DNA from: Parvibaculum sp039973015
GTDB taxonomy: Bacteria; Pseudomonadota; Alphaproteobacteria; Parvibaculales; Parvibaculaceae
Length of the DNA stretch: 64,000 nucleotides
Assembly: GCF_039973015.1 (NCBI RefSeq)
Contig: NZ_JBDWLT010000008.1
Location: 678,418-742,417, forward strand
Direction: 5' to 3'
A program made the translations under genes and the position numbers. The notes below the pieces were generated by a model. It saw nothing but the letters and a program-made list of their open reading frames with translations, had not been told where the DNA came from and did no database searches. Below are positions 36,023 through 44,630 of the stretch, one piece after another. Position 1 is the stretch's first letter; the number at the start of each line of letters is the position of its first letter.

Positions 36023-38347
36023 TCAGAAGGTGAAGCTGGTGGTGACGGTGAAGGTCCGGGGATTGCCGAGCATCACGCGACGGCCATTCCAGTTGGATGT
36101 CGAGACATAGGTCTTGTCGGCGATATTTTCGACGTTGAGACGGACTGCGACATTCTCCGTCACTTCGTAGGAAACCATCGCGTCGAAGACGGTATAGGCC
36201 GGCAGTTTGCCATATGTGCCGTTGGCGACGATGCGGAGCGCATCGTCCGGGCGGCCGAGCCAGGACGAGCCCACATATCGCGCACCACCACCCAGCGTCA
36301 GACCGACGGGGAAGCGATAGGTCATCCAGAGATTCGCCGTCACATTGGGCGTGAAGGCAAGTTCATCGCCATCCGATGTCGTGGCCGTGCCGTAATCGCC
36401 CGCGCGGTTACCCGCCGGGTCCAGGGGATCGAGGATGATGGAATCGATCAGCGCGGGATTGTCGAGCTGACGCTCGCTATCCATCAGAAGCAGCCCGCCA
36501 TAGACGTTCCATTCCGGCGTGATCTGGCCCGCCGCGCCCAGTTCCAGACCCTGGACGACCTGATCCTGATAGCCGATCAAGGTGCCGCGCGGCGCAATCG
36601 GCACATCCTGCTTTTCCGTGTGGAAGAGCGAGGCCGTGAGCGAGAGCCTTTCGTCCAGCACATCCCACTTCGCGCCGACTTCATAGTTGACGGAGGTGAC
36701 GGGGCCAACGCCGGGCACGAAGCCCGGAAAGGCATTGCCGCCCGTGCGCGAGATATCCGGGTTGGAGAGGAACGAGGTGTGCGGATCCTCGGCCATGCCC
36801 GCCGACACGTAGAAGCTGCCATTGGGGGCGGGCTTGTAGACGACCCCGACCTTGCCGCCGAAAAGCGTTTCGCTTTCCTCATAACGCGAGAAGCCGCCAA
36901 TGCTTGCGTCGGAGGCGCTGACCTCCGCATCGTAGCGTTCGGCGCGCGCACCGCCCGTCACCTGCCATTGCGGGCTGAACTCGACCGTGTCGTAGACATA
37001 GGCCGCCACCGTCTTCACCTCGACCTCGTTCGTCGAGGCGGGCACGAAGGGCAAGGCTCCGGCGCGGTAGGGGTCCGGGTCATAGGCGCTGGTCGCACCG
37101 GCGACACCGTTGAAACGGCCGGCGGAGGACTCTTCCTTCGTCAGATCGATACCGGCGGAGAGGTGGTGCTTCAGCGATCCTGTCGCGAATTCATAAGACA
37201 GATTGGTGAGGTTCGAGAGCGTCTTGTTCTCGCGGTCGTAGAACAGCGTCTGCGTGTCGATCACGCCGCCGCCCGCATTGCCCGTCGGCGTCGTGAAGCG
37301 GGACTGCCGGTCCACGACCGAATAGCGCGTCTGGTTGCCGAGCGTCACGGCGGAGGAGAGGTCGTATTCGAAGCTGGCGAGGAACACATCGCTCGTCACA
37401 TCGTCGAAGTCCGATGCAAGACCATAGAAGTTGTCGCGAGAAATGCCTGCCAGCGCGGGATCGAAGGCGGCCTGAGCATCCGGCGAGCCGGTTTCCGCAA
37501 ATGCCGCGCCGGGCAGGCCCCAATCGGGGATGTCGTTGCGCTCGACATGCTCATAGGAAAAGACGGTGCGGAATTCCTCGCCAAGGCCGAAAGCAATGGA
37601 GGGCGCGAAGCCCCAGGCGTTCGCCTCCGCCATCTCGCGGCCCGGCACACCGCTATCCTCGATCAGCGCGTTGATGCGAACCGCGGTGCTGTCATCGATC
37701 TTCCGATTGACGTCGACGGTCGCGCGGCGGCGATCCTCGCTGTCATATTCATCGAAGCCATAGCTCACGTCGGCATTGGTGAAATCGCGAAGACCGGGCG
37801 TCTTGGTGACGATATTGACGTAGCCCCCGGCGCTGCCACGGCCATTATCCGCGGCCGGGCCCTTGAACACCTCGACATCCTCGATGTTGAAGGCGTCACG
37901 CGTATAGCTGCCGCTGTCACGCGAACCGTCGATGAAAATGTCGCCGCTCGCGTCGAAACCGCGGAGCTGGAAATTATTGGCGCTGGTGGCGAAACCGTTT
38001 TCACCGGCATTGAAGGAGATGCCGGGCGTATTGCGCAGAATTTCAGTCAGGTTGCGCGCGCCCTGCTCCTTGATGACCTGCTGAGGAATGACGTTCACCG
38101 TCTGCGGCGTGTCGAGAAGCGGCGCGGTCTGCTTGGCGGAGGAAAGGTGATCGGTCGTGTAGGCGTCGTCAGCCCCCCAAACCTCAAGCGGCGCCGTCAC
38201 GACGGGCGCGACCGCTTCCTGCTCATCTGTCCCGGCCGTCTCCTGGGCGGCGGCCTGCGCCGGCACGAAGGCCGTAAGCGATACGGAAATGCCTGCGGCA
38301 AGCGCGAGCCGCGAGGCGGATGAAAGCAGGACAGTTTCATTCTTCAT
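36023..38347 (-). CDS. TonB-dependent siderophore receptor (PiuA/Fiu-like)
   Basis: This 774-residue outer-membrane receptor has a signal peptide (about residues 1-38, ending QAAAQE), a plug domain (QTVNVIPQQVIKEQGARNLTEILRNTPGI; FQLRGFDASGDIFIDGSRD), and a 22-strand barrel. It ends in RTFTVTTSFTF with terminal Phe. The plug sequence and the adjacent piuC point to catecholate-type ferric-siderophore uptake. It is divergent from exbB-exbD-tonB, which would energise it. The start MKNETVLLSS at 38347 is preceded by Fur-like sequences. Confidence 0.92.
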   Translation of the reverse strand: MKNETVLLSSASRLALAAGISVSLTAFVPAQAAAQETAGTDEQEAVAPVVTAPLEVWGADDAYTTDHLSSAKQTAPLLDTPQTVNVIPQQVIKEQGARNLTEILRNTPGISFNAGENGFATSANNFQLRGFDASGDIFIDGSRDSGSYTRDAFNIEDVEVFKGPAADNGRGSAGGYVNIVTKTPGLRDFTNADVSYGFDEYDSEDRRRATVDVNRKIDDSTAVRINALIEDSGVPGREMAEANAWGFAPSIAFGLGEEFRTVFSYEHVERNDIPDWGLPGAAFAETGSPDAQAAFDPALAGISRDNFYGLASDFDDVTSDVFLASFEYDLSSAVTLGNQTRYSVVDRQSRFTTPTGNAGGGVIDTQTLFYDRENKTLSNLTNLSYEFATGSLKHHLSAGIDLTKEESSAGRFNGVAGATSAYDPDPYRAGALPFVPASTNEVEVKTVAAYVYDTVEFSPQWQVTGGARAERYDAEVSASDASIGGFSRYEESETLFGGKVGVVYKPAPNGSFYVSAGMAEDPHTSFLSNPDISRTGGNAFPGFVPGVGPVTSVNYEVGAKWDVLDERLSLTASLFHTEKQDVPIAPRGTLIGYQDQVVQGLELGAAGQITPEWNVYGGLLLMDSERQLDNPALIDSIILDPLDPAGNRAGDYGTATTSDGDELAFTPNVTANLWMTYRFPVGLTLGGGARYVGSSWLGRPDDALRIVANGTYGKLPAYTVFDAMVSYEVTENVAVRLNVENIADKTYVSTSNWNGRRVMLGNPRTFTVTTSFTF

Positions 38348-38387
38348 TGGTCTGGAAGCCCCCTTGGAATACAGAATGCAGTCTGAA

Positions 38388-38574
38388 GCGCGATGATAAT
38401 GCGAACCGTTCCTAGCAGAGGGGTGGCGGAGTTCCATTCATATTTCTGTCTTATTGCGTATCATTCTTAAGTGTAGCATATGGGCCACACTCAAAGAGCA
38501 GGCCTGCTGCCGTACTCTGCGGCAACACGGCAAAACCGGCAGCGGGGCATTTTGTCTTATTGATAATTACTCGC
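38388..38574. promoter_or_regulatory. Divergent iron-regulated promoter region (Fur-like sites)
   Basis: This 375-base gap (38348-38722) between the receptor and exbB is AT-rich in parts. It holds GATGATAATGCGA (about 38390-38402), TTGCGTATCATTC (about 38455-38467) and TTGATAATTACTCGC (about 38560-38574), all partial matches to Fur-type sequences. A repeated TGTCTTATTG occurs at 38447-38456 and 38553-38562. Fur or Irr control is inferred from the genes as much as from the sites. Confidence 0.4.
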
Positions 38575-38722
38575 AGATGTGGCCTATGGGGCCGCGAGGG
38601 AGGAGAGAGGTTTTCTGTCCGCCCCCTCCCGCCCCTCCCGCCCCCGGCGGGCCAGTTCAGGCGGAGCGGGAGCGCAGATCGCAGTGGCATGCCGACGGCG
38701 CCCAGATGAAAATGGTGACGAT

Positions 38723-39673
38723 ATGACTTACGATTTGGCGTTCGACCGGCTTGCGCCCCGGCTTGTCAGCTTCCTTGGCGCGGGCCTTGTCTGCCTGATG
38801 CTTGCGGGGCCCCTGCAGGCACAGGAAGCGCCGGCAAGCGGCATGGAGAGCGAAAGCACGACCGGCACGGCGCCCCTTGCCGATGAGGCCATCGGTATGG
38901 TCGAGGATGGCGCGCTCACGGAAGGTGCGGGCGAGGAGGGCTTCGCCATGACCGAGGCGGACGCAGAAGCGGAGCTTGCACTGCCGCACGATCTTTCGCC
39001 CTGGGGCATGTTCATGCAGGCGGACATCGTGGTGAAGGTCGTGATGATCGGCCTCGTCTTCGCCTCCTTCGTCACCTGGACGATCTGGTTTGCGAAGCGG
39101 ATGGAGATTTCCGGTGCGCGCCGCCGCGCGAAGGCGGCGTTCCAGACGCTCGCCTCCGCCTCCTCGCTCGATGAAGCAAGCACCCGCCTTGCCAGGTCGA
39201 AAGGGCCGGTGATACTGCTCGCCGACGCCGCGATGCAGGAGGTGCAGGCCTCCGGCGACACCCCCGAGAAGGAAGGCGTGAAGGAGCGCATCGCATGGCG
39301 CTTCCAGCGCATCGAGGCGAATGCCGCGCGCGAAATCGGCATCGGCACGGGCGTCCTCGCGACCATCGGCGCGACGGCCCCCTTCGTCGGATTGTTCGGC
39401 ACGGTCTGGGGCATCATGAACAGCTTCATCGGCATCGCGCAGACACAAACGACGAACCTCGCCGTCGTCGCGCCGGGCATTGCCGAAGCGCTGCTCGCGA
39501 CGGGGCTCGGCCTTGTCGCCGCCATTCCCGCCGTTGTGATCTATAATTCTTTCTCGCGCTCCATCGCGGGCTATCGGGCGCTCGTTGCCGACAGCTCGGC
39601 GGAACTGCTGCGCCTCGTGAGCCGCGACCTTGACCTCGGCCGCCGCTCACGGCTGACCAAAGCGGCGGATTGA
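38723..39673 (+). CDS. exbB: TonB-system proton channel subunit ExbB
   Basis: This 316-residue inner-membrane protein has a cleaved-type hydrophobic N-terminus (about residues 15-36), an acidic linker (about 40-95), and three membrane helices. The MotA/ExbB core has IGTGVLATIGATAPFVGLFGTVWGIMNSF (GLFGTVWG) and LATGLGLVAAIPAVVIYN. It couples the proton gradient to TonB. The ATG at 38723 gives a standard long ExbB. The ExbD gene follows 4 bases later. Confidence 0.92.
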   Translation: MTYDLAFDRLAPRLVSFLGAGLVCLMLAGPLQAQEAPASGMESESTTGTAPLADEAIGMVEDGALTEGAGEEGFAMTEADAEAELALPHDLSPWGMFMQADIVVKVVMIGLVFASFVTWTIWFAKRMEISGARRRAKAAFQTLASASSLDEASTRLARSKGPVILLADAAMQEVQASGDTPEKEGVKERIAWRFQRIEANAAREIGIGTGVLATIGATAPFVGLFGTVWGIMNSFIGIAQTQTTNLAVVAPGIAEALLATGLGLVAAIPAVVIYNSFSRSIAGYRALVADSSAELLRLVSRDLDLGRRSRLTKAAD

Positions 39674-39677
39674 TCCC

Positions 39678-40103
39678 ATGGCCGTCCGTCTCGATCATGG
39701 CGACGACGATCTCGCCGAAGTGCATGAAATCAACGTCACGCCGTTCATCGACGTGATCCTGGTACTGCTGATCGTCTTCATGATCGCGGCACCGCTGGCG
39801 ACGGTCGATGTGCCGGTGGATCTGCCATCGGCCAATGCCGAACCGCAGCCACGCCCCACGGAACCGCTCTATCTCTCAGTGAAAGCCGACCTCAGCCTGC
39901 TGATCGGTGACGAAGTGGTGGCAAAAGACGGGCTGCGCGCGGCCCTTGAGGAGCAGACGAGCGGCGACCGGGAACAGCGCATCTTCCTGCGCGCGGACAA
40001 GTCGGTCGATTACGGCGACCTCATGGAGGTGATGAATGGCCTGCGCAGCGCGGGCTATCTGAAGATCGCCCTTGTCAGCCTGGATTCCGCGGACGCGCCA
40101 TGA
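39678..40103 (+). CDS. exbD: TonB-system subunit ExbD
   Basis: This 141-residue protein has one N-terminal membrane helix carrying the essential Asp (NVTPFIDVILVLLIVFMI, near residue 26) and a periplasmic domain with LRADKSVDYGDLMEVMNGLR. It forms the ExbB-ExbD motor that drives TonB. Its last bases overlap the tonB ATG by four (ATGA). Confidence 0.93.
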   Translation: MAVRLDHGDDDLAEVHEINVTPFIDVILVLLIVFMIAAPLATVDVPVDLPSANAEPQPRPTEPLYLSVKADLSLLIGDEVVAKDGLRAALEEQTSGDREQRIFLRADKSVDYGDLMEVMNGLRSAGYLKIALVSLDSADAP

Positions 40104-40888
40104 GCATTGCCGGCCCCGAGGGGACCGATATTTCCTCTGGCGGAGCGGCGAGCCCGCCGGGCGAGGCCGGGTATACCGGTGTTGCTCCCGCGTGGCGCGG
40201 CGGCGCCATTTTCGCCATCGTCATTCATGCGGCTGTCGCCGGCGGCTTCGTTGCCTGGCAGTTCGGGCAGACGCCTCCCCCCGAAACGGCGGCAGCCATC
40301 ACCATCGACCTTGCGCCGATGGTGAGTGCACCGCCCTTACCGGAGGTGAGCGCACCGGAAGGTCCGCAGGAAGAGGAAACGCCGCCCGAAGAGATCATCG
40401 AGCCGACGCCGCTGCCGGAACCGCCGCTGCCGCGCGAGGCCCTTCCCGAGCCCGAGAAAAAACCCGAGAAGAAGCCGGAAAAGAAGCCGATGAAAAAGGT
40501 CGTGAAGGAAACGACGGCGCCGCGCGCCCAGCCCCTGCCCGCGGCGAAGGAACTGGCCGCGCCCGTGAAGGCGGCGCCAAGCGCAGCGGAAGCGCGCGCC
40601 ATGCCGACCTATGAACAGGCGCTGCTCGCACATCTCGAACGCTACAAGCGGTATCCCCGTTCGGCGCAGAGACGAGGACAGGAAGGCATCGTCTATGTGC
40701 GCTTCAAGATCGACAGGCAGGGCAAGCTGCTCTCGCACAGCCTTGAACGGACATCCGGCAGCTCGCAGCTCGACCGGGGCGGGATCGACACGGTAACGCG
40801 GGCCGACCCCTTTCCGCCGGTGCCGAAGGATATTTCACGCGACCCCTTCGAGGTGGTCGTGCCGATCCGCTTCAACATCGACCGTTGA
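40100..40888 (+). CDS. tonB: Energy transducer TonB
   Basis: This 262-residue protein has one membrane helix (about residues 34-56, with the family His in IVIHAAVAGG), a Pro/Glu/Lys-rich periplasmic spacer (about 75-165, with EPEKKPEKKPEKKP-like repeats), and the C-terminal TonB domain (LERYKRYPRSAQRRGQEGIVYVRF). It carries motor energy to outer-membrane receptors such as the divergent siderophore receptor. The exbB-exbD-tonB order and overlaps indicate one operon. Confidence 0.92.
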   Translation: MSIAGPEGTDISSGGAASPPGEAGYTGVAPAWRGGAIFAIVIHAAVAGGFVAWQFGQTPPPETAAAITIDLAPMVSAPPLPEVSAPEGPQEEETPPEEIIEPTPLPEPPLPREALPEPEKKPEKKPEKKPMKKVVKETTAPRAQPLPAAKELAAPVKAAPSAAEARAMPTYEQALLAHLERYKRYPRSAQRRGQEGIVYVRFKIDRQGKLLSHSLERTSGSSQLDRGGIDTVTRADPFPPVPKDISRDPFEVVVPIRFNIDR

Positions 40889-40919
40889 GTACGCTCAATG
40901 TACCCCGCCACGGGCAACC

Positions 40920-41657
40920 TCACGACAGGATGAGACCGCCATCGACGATGAGCGTCTGGCCGTAGATATAGGAAGAGAGCGGCGAGGCGAGGAACAGCGC
41001 GGCACCTGCCATGTCTTCCGGCTTGCCGAGGCGGCCTGCCGGAATGCCGCGGATTGCCATTTCCCGGCGCTTCGGATCTTCCGTCGTCACTTTCGTGAGC
41101 TTCGTATCGACAAGGCCCGGCGCAATGCCATTCACGCGGATGCCATCGCTTGCCCATGCTTCGCCAAGCGTGCGCGTGAGGCCGACAGCGCCGGTCTTCG
41201 ATGCGTTGTAGGCGGGGTTGCCGCGTGTCGCATGAAAGCCAGCGGTGGAACTGACCGTGATGAGCGAGCCTTTCGCGGCGGCCAGCATGTCGTGAAACTT
41301 GATGGCGCAGGCCATGAGACTGTTCAGGTTGACGTCCACGACCTTCTGGAAGCCATCCATTTTGAACTCGCCGCGCTTGTAGATGACAGTACCCTGGCAA
41401 AGCACGAGTACATCGAGCGAGGAGAAGGGCGGCGCATAGGCCTCGATCGCGTCGAAATCGGTGACGTCCATCTGCGCGTAGTGGAGGCCCGTCATGTCGG
41501 AGCCTTCGGTGCCCTCATAGTCCTTTGCGCTGACGCGCGTACCCCAGATGTGAGCTTCGGCGCCGCGCTCGCGAAAGGCATGGGCGATGCCGTTGCCGAT
41601 ACCGCTGGAGCCGCCGACGACGAGTATGCGCTTACCCGTGAAATCCATATCCTTCAT
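40920..41657 (-). CDS. SDR family oxidoreductase
   Basis: This 245-residue short-chain dehydrogenase has the cofactor motif VGGSSGIGNGIA (near residue 13), catalytic Ser in TVSSTAGFH, Tyr/Lys in YNASKTG and the C-terminal YGQTLIVDGG. The NNAG motif is replaced by LCQGTV, a variation seen in some family members. The start at 41657 has GAGAGGG upstream. It lies 33 bases after the APH-type gene on the same strand, suggesting co-transcription in a catabolic cluster. Confidence 0.87.
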   Translation of the reverse strand: MKDMDFTGKRILVVGGSSGIGNGIAHAFRERGAEAHIWGTRVSAKDYEGTEGSDMTGLHYAQMDVTDFDAIEAYAPPFSSLDVLVLCQGTVIYKRGEFKMDGFQKVVDVNLNSLMACAIKFHDMLAAAKGSLITVSSTAGFHATRGNPAYNASKTGAVGLTRTLGEAWASDGIRVNGIAPGLVDTKLTKVTTEDPKRREMAIRGIPAGRLGKPEDMAGAALFLASPLSSYIYGQTLIVDGGLILS

Positions 41658-41690
41658 CGCACTTCCCTCTCTCATTTTTCAGATTTTGTT

Positions 41691-42725
41691 TCAGCCAATC
41701 CAGCGAAGCGCCCGCTCGAAGAGGCCGACCGTGCTCGCATGGAGCTTGTCACCCGTTTCCTTCGGCGCCTTGCCTTCACAGGCGCGGGCATGTGTTCCCT
41801 CTAGGATGATGCCGAGCTTGTAGCAGGCGAGCACGCCGTACCATTCGATATTGCCCATGTCGCGCGAGGTGCGCGGGCGGTAATGCGCGACGAGTTCGTC
41901 CGCAGACGGAAAACCATCCCATGGACGGACGCCGACCGCACCCGCCGCGGGCCCGTCACCTTGCGGCCATGTAGCGAGAAGCCAGCCGAGATCGAGCAGC
42001 GGATCGCCGATGGTGGTGAGCTCCCAGTCGACGATGGCGGCGAGTTCCGGCCCGTCATGGCGGTACATGACGTTGGCGAGATGATAGTCGCCATGAATGA
42101 TGCCGGGCTGGAAGGTGGAAGGACGATTATCCTCCAGCCATTTTGCGACCTTCGCGACACCCGGAATGCGCTGCGGTCCCGGCCATGACGGAAATTCGCG
42201 GTAGCTTTCGAGCTGGCCCTGCCAACGCGCAACCTGGCGCTTCAGGTAATTGTCCGGCTTGCCAAAACCGTCGAGCCCGGCCTTCTCGTAATCGATGGCG
42301 CCGAGCGCGGCGATGCCCTCGACCAGCGACAGCCCCATACGATGGCGAATGGCGGGATCGTTGCCGTGAAGCTCAGGGAGTGCGACCGTCGGATTGAAGC
42401 CGTCGACCGGTTCCATCAAGTAGAAAGCGGCGCCGATCACATCCTCTTCGGGACAAGCAGCGATGAGGCCCGGATGCGGCACATCGCTTCGCGCAAGTGC
42501 GGCCAGCATACGCGCCTCGCGGCGCATGGTTTCGTTTGAATTCTTGCGCAGATGCGGTGGCGGGCGGCGGAGCACATAAGGGCGGCCATTACGCGTGAAG
42601 CGGAGCAGAATGTTCTGCGTACCGCCGCCGAGAAGCGTTACGTCCTCAAGCGGACCGGAACCCAGTTCCTCGCCGTCCATCCAACGCGCGAGCGCGCCGA
42701 GATCGACCGGAATTTCTTTGGTCAT
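41691..42725 (-). CDS. APH-fold phosphotransferase (ACAD10/11-like)
   Basis: This 344-residue kinase-fold protein has a P-loop-like GGGTQNILLRF, FYLMEPVDGF, the catalytic loop IIHGDYHLANVMY (Asp near residue 215) and the metal-binding VDWELTTIGDPLLDLGW. This family resembles human ACAD10/11 N-terminal kinases, which act on 4-hydroxy acyl-CoAs, and often sits with acyl-CoA catabolic genes. It is less likely to be an antibiotic kinase. The SDR gene follows it. Confidence 0.85.
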   Translation of the reverse strand: MTKEIPVDLGALARWMDGEELGSGPLEDVTLLGGGTQNILLRFTRNGRPYVLRRPPPHLRKNSNETMRREARMLAALARSDVPHPGLIAACPEEDVIGAAFYLMEPVDGFNPTVALPELHGNDPAIRHRMGLSLVEGIAALGAIDYEKAGLDGFGKPDNYLKRQVARWQGQLESYREFPSWPGPQRIPGVAKVAKWLEDNRPSTFQPGIIHGDYHLANVMYRHDGPELAAIVDWELTTIGDPLLDLGWLLATWPQGDGPAAGAVGVRPWDGFPSADELVAHYRPRTSRDMGNIEWYGVLACYKLGIILEGTHARACEGKAPKETGDKLHASTVGLFERALRWIG

Positions 42726-42975
42726 TGCCTGTCACCTCCCCGGCATCGGCCGACCCGGATTTATCACAGGCGAATATGCTTCTCCACTGCGATAGAGGCC
42801 TGTGTGCGGATGCGCGCGGGAACGCTACGGAAAGGGGCGCGCGGAGAGACCGCGCCCGAGAAAAAGCAGCGCCGGTTGCGCAATGAATGCTTCGTAACGC
42901 TTGCGAATGATCACTTCGGCTTCCAACATCAGCAAAACAAATAAAGGAAATAGAAGAAAGAGGGAGGCCGCAATC

Positions 42976-44229
42976 ATGTCGAAGAATTACGACCTCATCA
43001 TCGTGGGTGGCGGCATAGGCGGATCGGCACTGGCCACGACCGTGGCAAAGGCGGGGCGCAACGTGCTGCTGCTCGAAAAAAGCGCCGTCTATGAAGATCA
43101 TGTGCGCGGCGAGTGGATCGCGCCCTGGGGTGTCGCGGAGACGAAGCGGCTCGACTTCTACGATACGCTGGTGGCGGCAGGCGGACATCACGTCGCGCGG
43201 CATGTGACCTATGACGAGACGCGTGCGCCGGAAGAAGCGGACGCGATGCCGCTGCCGCTCGACATGTTCGTTCCCGATGTTCCGGGGCCGCTCTGCATCG
43301 GCCACCCAAAGCATTGCCAGACATTGTTCAACGAGGCGGTGCGCGCGGGCGCGACGGCGCTGCGCGGCGTCAACGTAACGAAGATCGAGACGGGAAAGAA
43401 CCCGCGCATTGCGTATGAGCATGAAGGCGAGGCGCATGAAGCAACGGCGCGGCTCATCGCGGGGGCGGACGGGCGCGCCTCCGCGGTCCGCGCGGCATGC
43501 GCCATCGAACTTCACCAGGACAAGCCGCATCACATGTTCGGCGGGTTGCTCGTCGAAGGCGCGGATGGATGGGACGCCACGAAACAGGCAATCGGTACGG
43601 AAGGCGATTTTGCCTTTCTCGCCTTTCCGCAGGGTGATGGCCGCGTGCGCGTCTATGGCAGCTATTCGCTCAATGAGCGGCGGCGCTTCGCAGGGGAAGA
43701 CGGACCACGCGCCTTTCTCGAAGCCTTTCGCATGAACTGCGCGCCCGACAACAAGTATCTTGCCGAGGCCAGACCCGCCGGGCCACTGCTCAGCTATTTC
43801 AACAATGATTCATGGACGGACGAGCCCTTCACAGAGGGCGCCGTGCTGATCGGCGATGCGGCGGGCTGGAACGACCCGATCAACGGGCTCGGTCTTTCGA
43901 TCACCTATCGCGACGTGCGCATCGTGAGCGACCTCCTGAAGAAGAGTGACGAGTGGAGCCCTGCCCTCTTACAGCCTTACGCGGAAGAACGCTTTGAGCG
44001 GATGAGGCGCCTGCGTTTCGCAGGTCAATTACAGGCATCGCTCGATGCGGAGTTCGGCGAGGAAGCGCGCGAGCGCCGCCGGAACTATCACGAGCGGTCA
44101 GCGGCCGACCCGGCCATCGGCTCTCATGCCTTCGCGATCATGGCAGGACCGGAAACACTGCCGCCCGAAATGTTCACCGAAGAGCATCGCGCGCGAGTGC
44201 TCGGACTGGCGGCAGAGGAGAATGCATGA
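42976..44229 (+). CDS. FAD-dependent monooxygenase (PHBH-fold)
   Basis: This 417-residue flavoprotein has the dinucleotide fold YDLIIVGGGIGGSALA at its N-terminus, an IAGADGRASAVR (DG) motif near residue 165, and the FAD ribityl motif GDAAGWNDPINGLGLS near 295. It should hydroxylate an aromatic or other ring with NAD(P)H; the substrate is unknown. GGGAGG lies ahead of the ATG at 42976. It overlaps the SnoaL-like gene by four bases (ATGA), so they are translated together. Confidence 0.86.
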   Translation: MSKNYDLIIVGGGIGGSALATTVAKAGRNVLLLEKSAVYEDHVRGEWIAPWGVAETKRLDFYDTLVAAGGHHVARHVTYDETRAPEEADAMPLPLDMFVPDVPGPLCIGHPKHCQTLFNEAVRAGATALRGVNVTKIETGKNPRIAYEHEGEAHEATARLIAGADGRASAVRAACAIELHQDKPHHMFGGLLVEGADGWDATKQAIGTEGDFAFLAFPQGDGRVRVYGSYSLNERRRFAGEDGPRAFLEAFRMNCAPDNKYLAEARPAGPLLSYFNNDSWTDEPFTEGAVLIGDAAGWNDPINGLGLSITYRDVRIVSDLLKKSDEWSPALLQPYAEERFERMRRLRFAGQLQASLDAEFGEEARERRRNYHERSAADPAIGSHAFAIMAGPETLPPEMFTEEHRARVLGLAAEENA

Positions 44230-44600
44230 TGAGCGTCGACATCGAAGACTTCAATGCACGCTGGCTTGCCAAATGGACCGAGAAAGATGTGCCGGGCCTT
44301 TTGCAATTCTATTCGGCGGATACGGTCTATCGCGATCCGCAGGTGCCGGACGGGCTCAAAGGCGAGGAGGCGCTCGGCGCCTATCTCAAGCAGCTTTTCG
44401 CGAACACGCCGCCCATGCATTACGAGCCGCATGAAACATGGAAGACGGCGAACGGCTTCTGCGGGCGCTGGTACTGCACAATTTCCGCGCCGGACGGCAC
44501 GAAGAGCCTGATGCGCGGTTTCGACCTTGTCGTTCTTGAAGGCGACCGCATCAAGCTCAACGAAGTCTATGTGCATAATGTGACGAAGATACCCGACTGA
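44226..44600 (+). CDS. SnoaL/NTF2-like protein
   Basis: This 124-residue protein has the NTF2-like (SnoaL) cone fold pattern: an N-terminal helix with ARWLAKWTEKDVPGLLQFYS, then YRDPQVPDGLKG, then a beta-sheet ending KLNEVYVHN. Members act as cyclases, isomerases or binding proteins for small hydrophobic compounds. It is tightly coupled to the upstream FAD monooxygenase and is followed by an APH-type kinase 30 bases on, suggesting three consecutive steps or parts of one pathway. Confidence 0.83.
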   Translation: MMSVDIEDFNARWLAKWTEKDVPGLLQFYSADTVYRDPQVPDGLKGEEALGAYLKQLFANTPPMHYEPHETWKTANGFCGRWYCTISAPDGTKSLMRGFDLVVLEGDRIKLNEVYVHNVTKIPD

Positions 44601-44630
44601 GATCGGGACATAAGAACAAGGGAGAGAAGC

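Noticed and set aside
41691..42725. Aminoglycoside resistance gene
   Set aside because: The kinase fold is shared, but the sequence and catabolic neighbours point to the ACAD10/11-like group.
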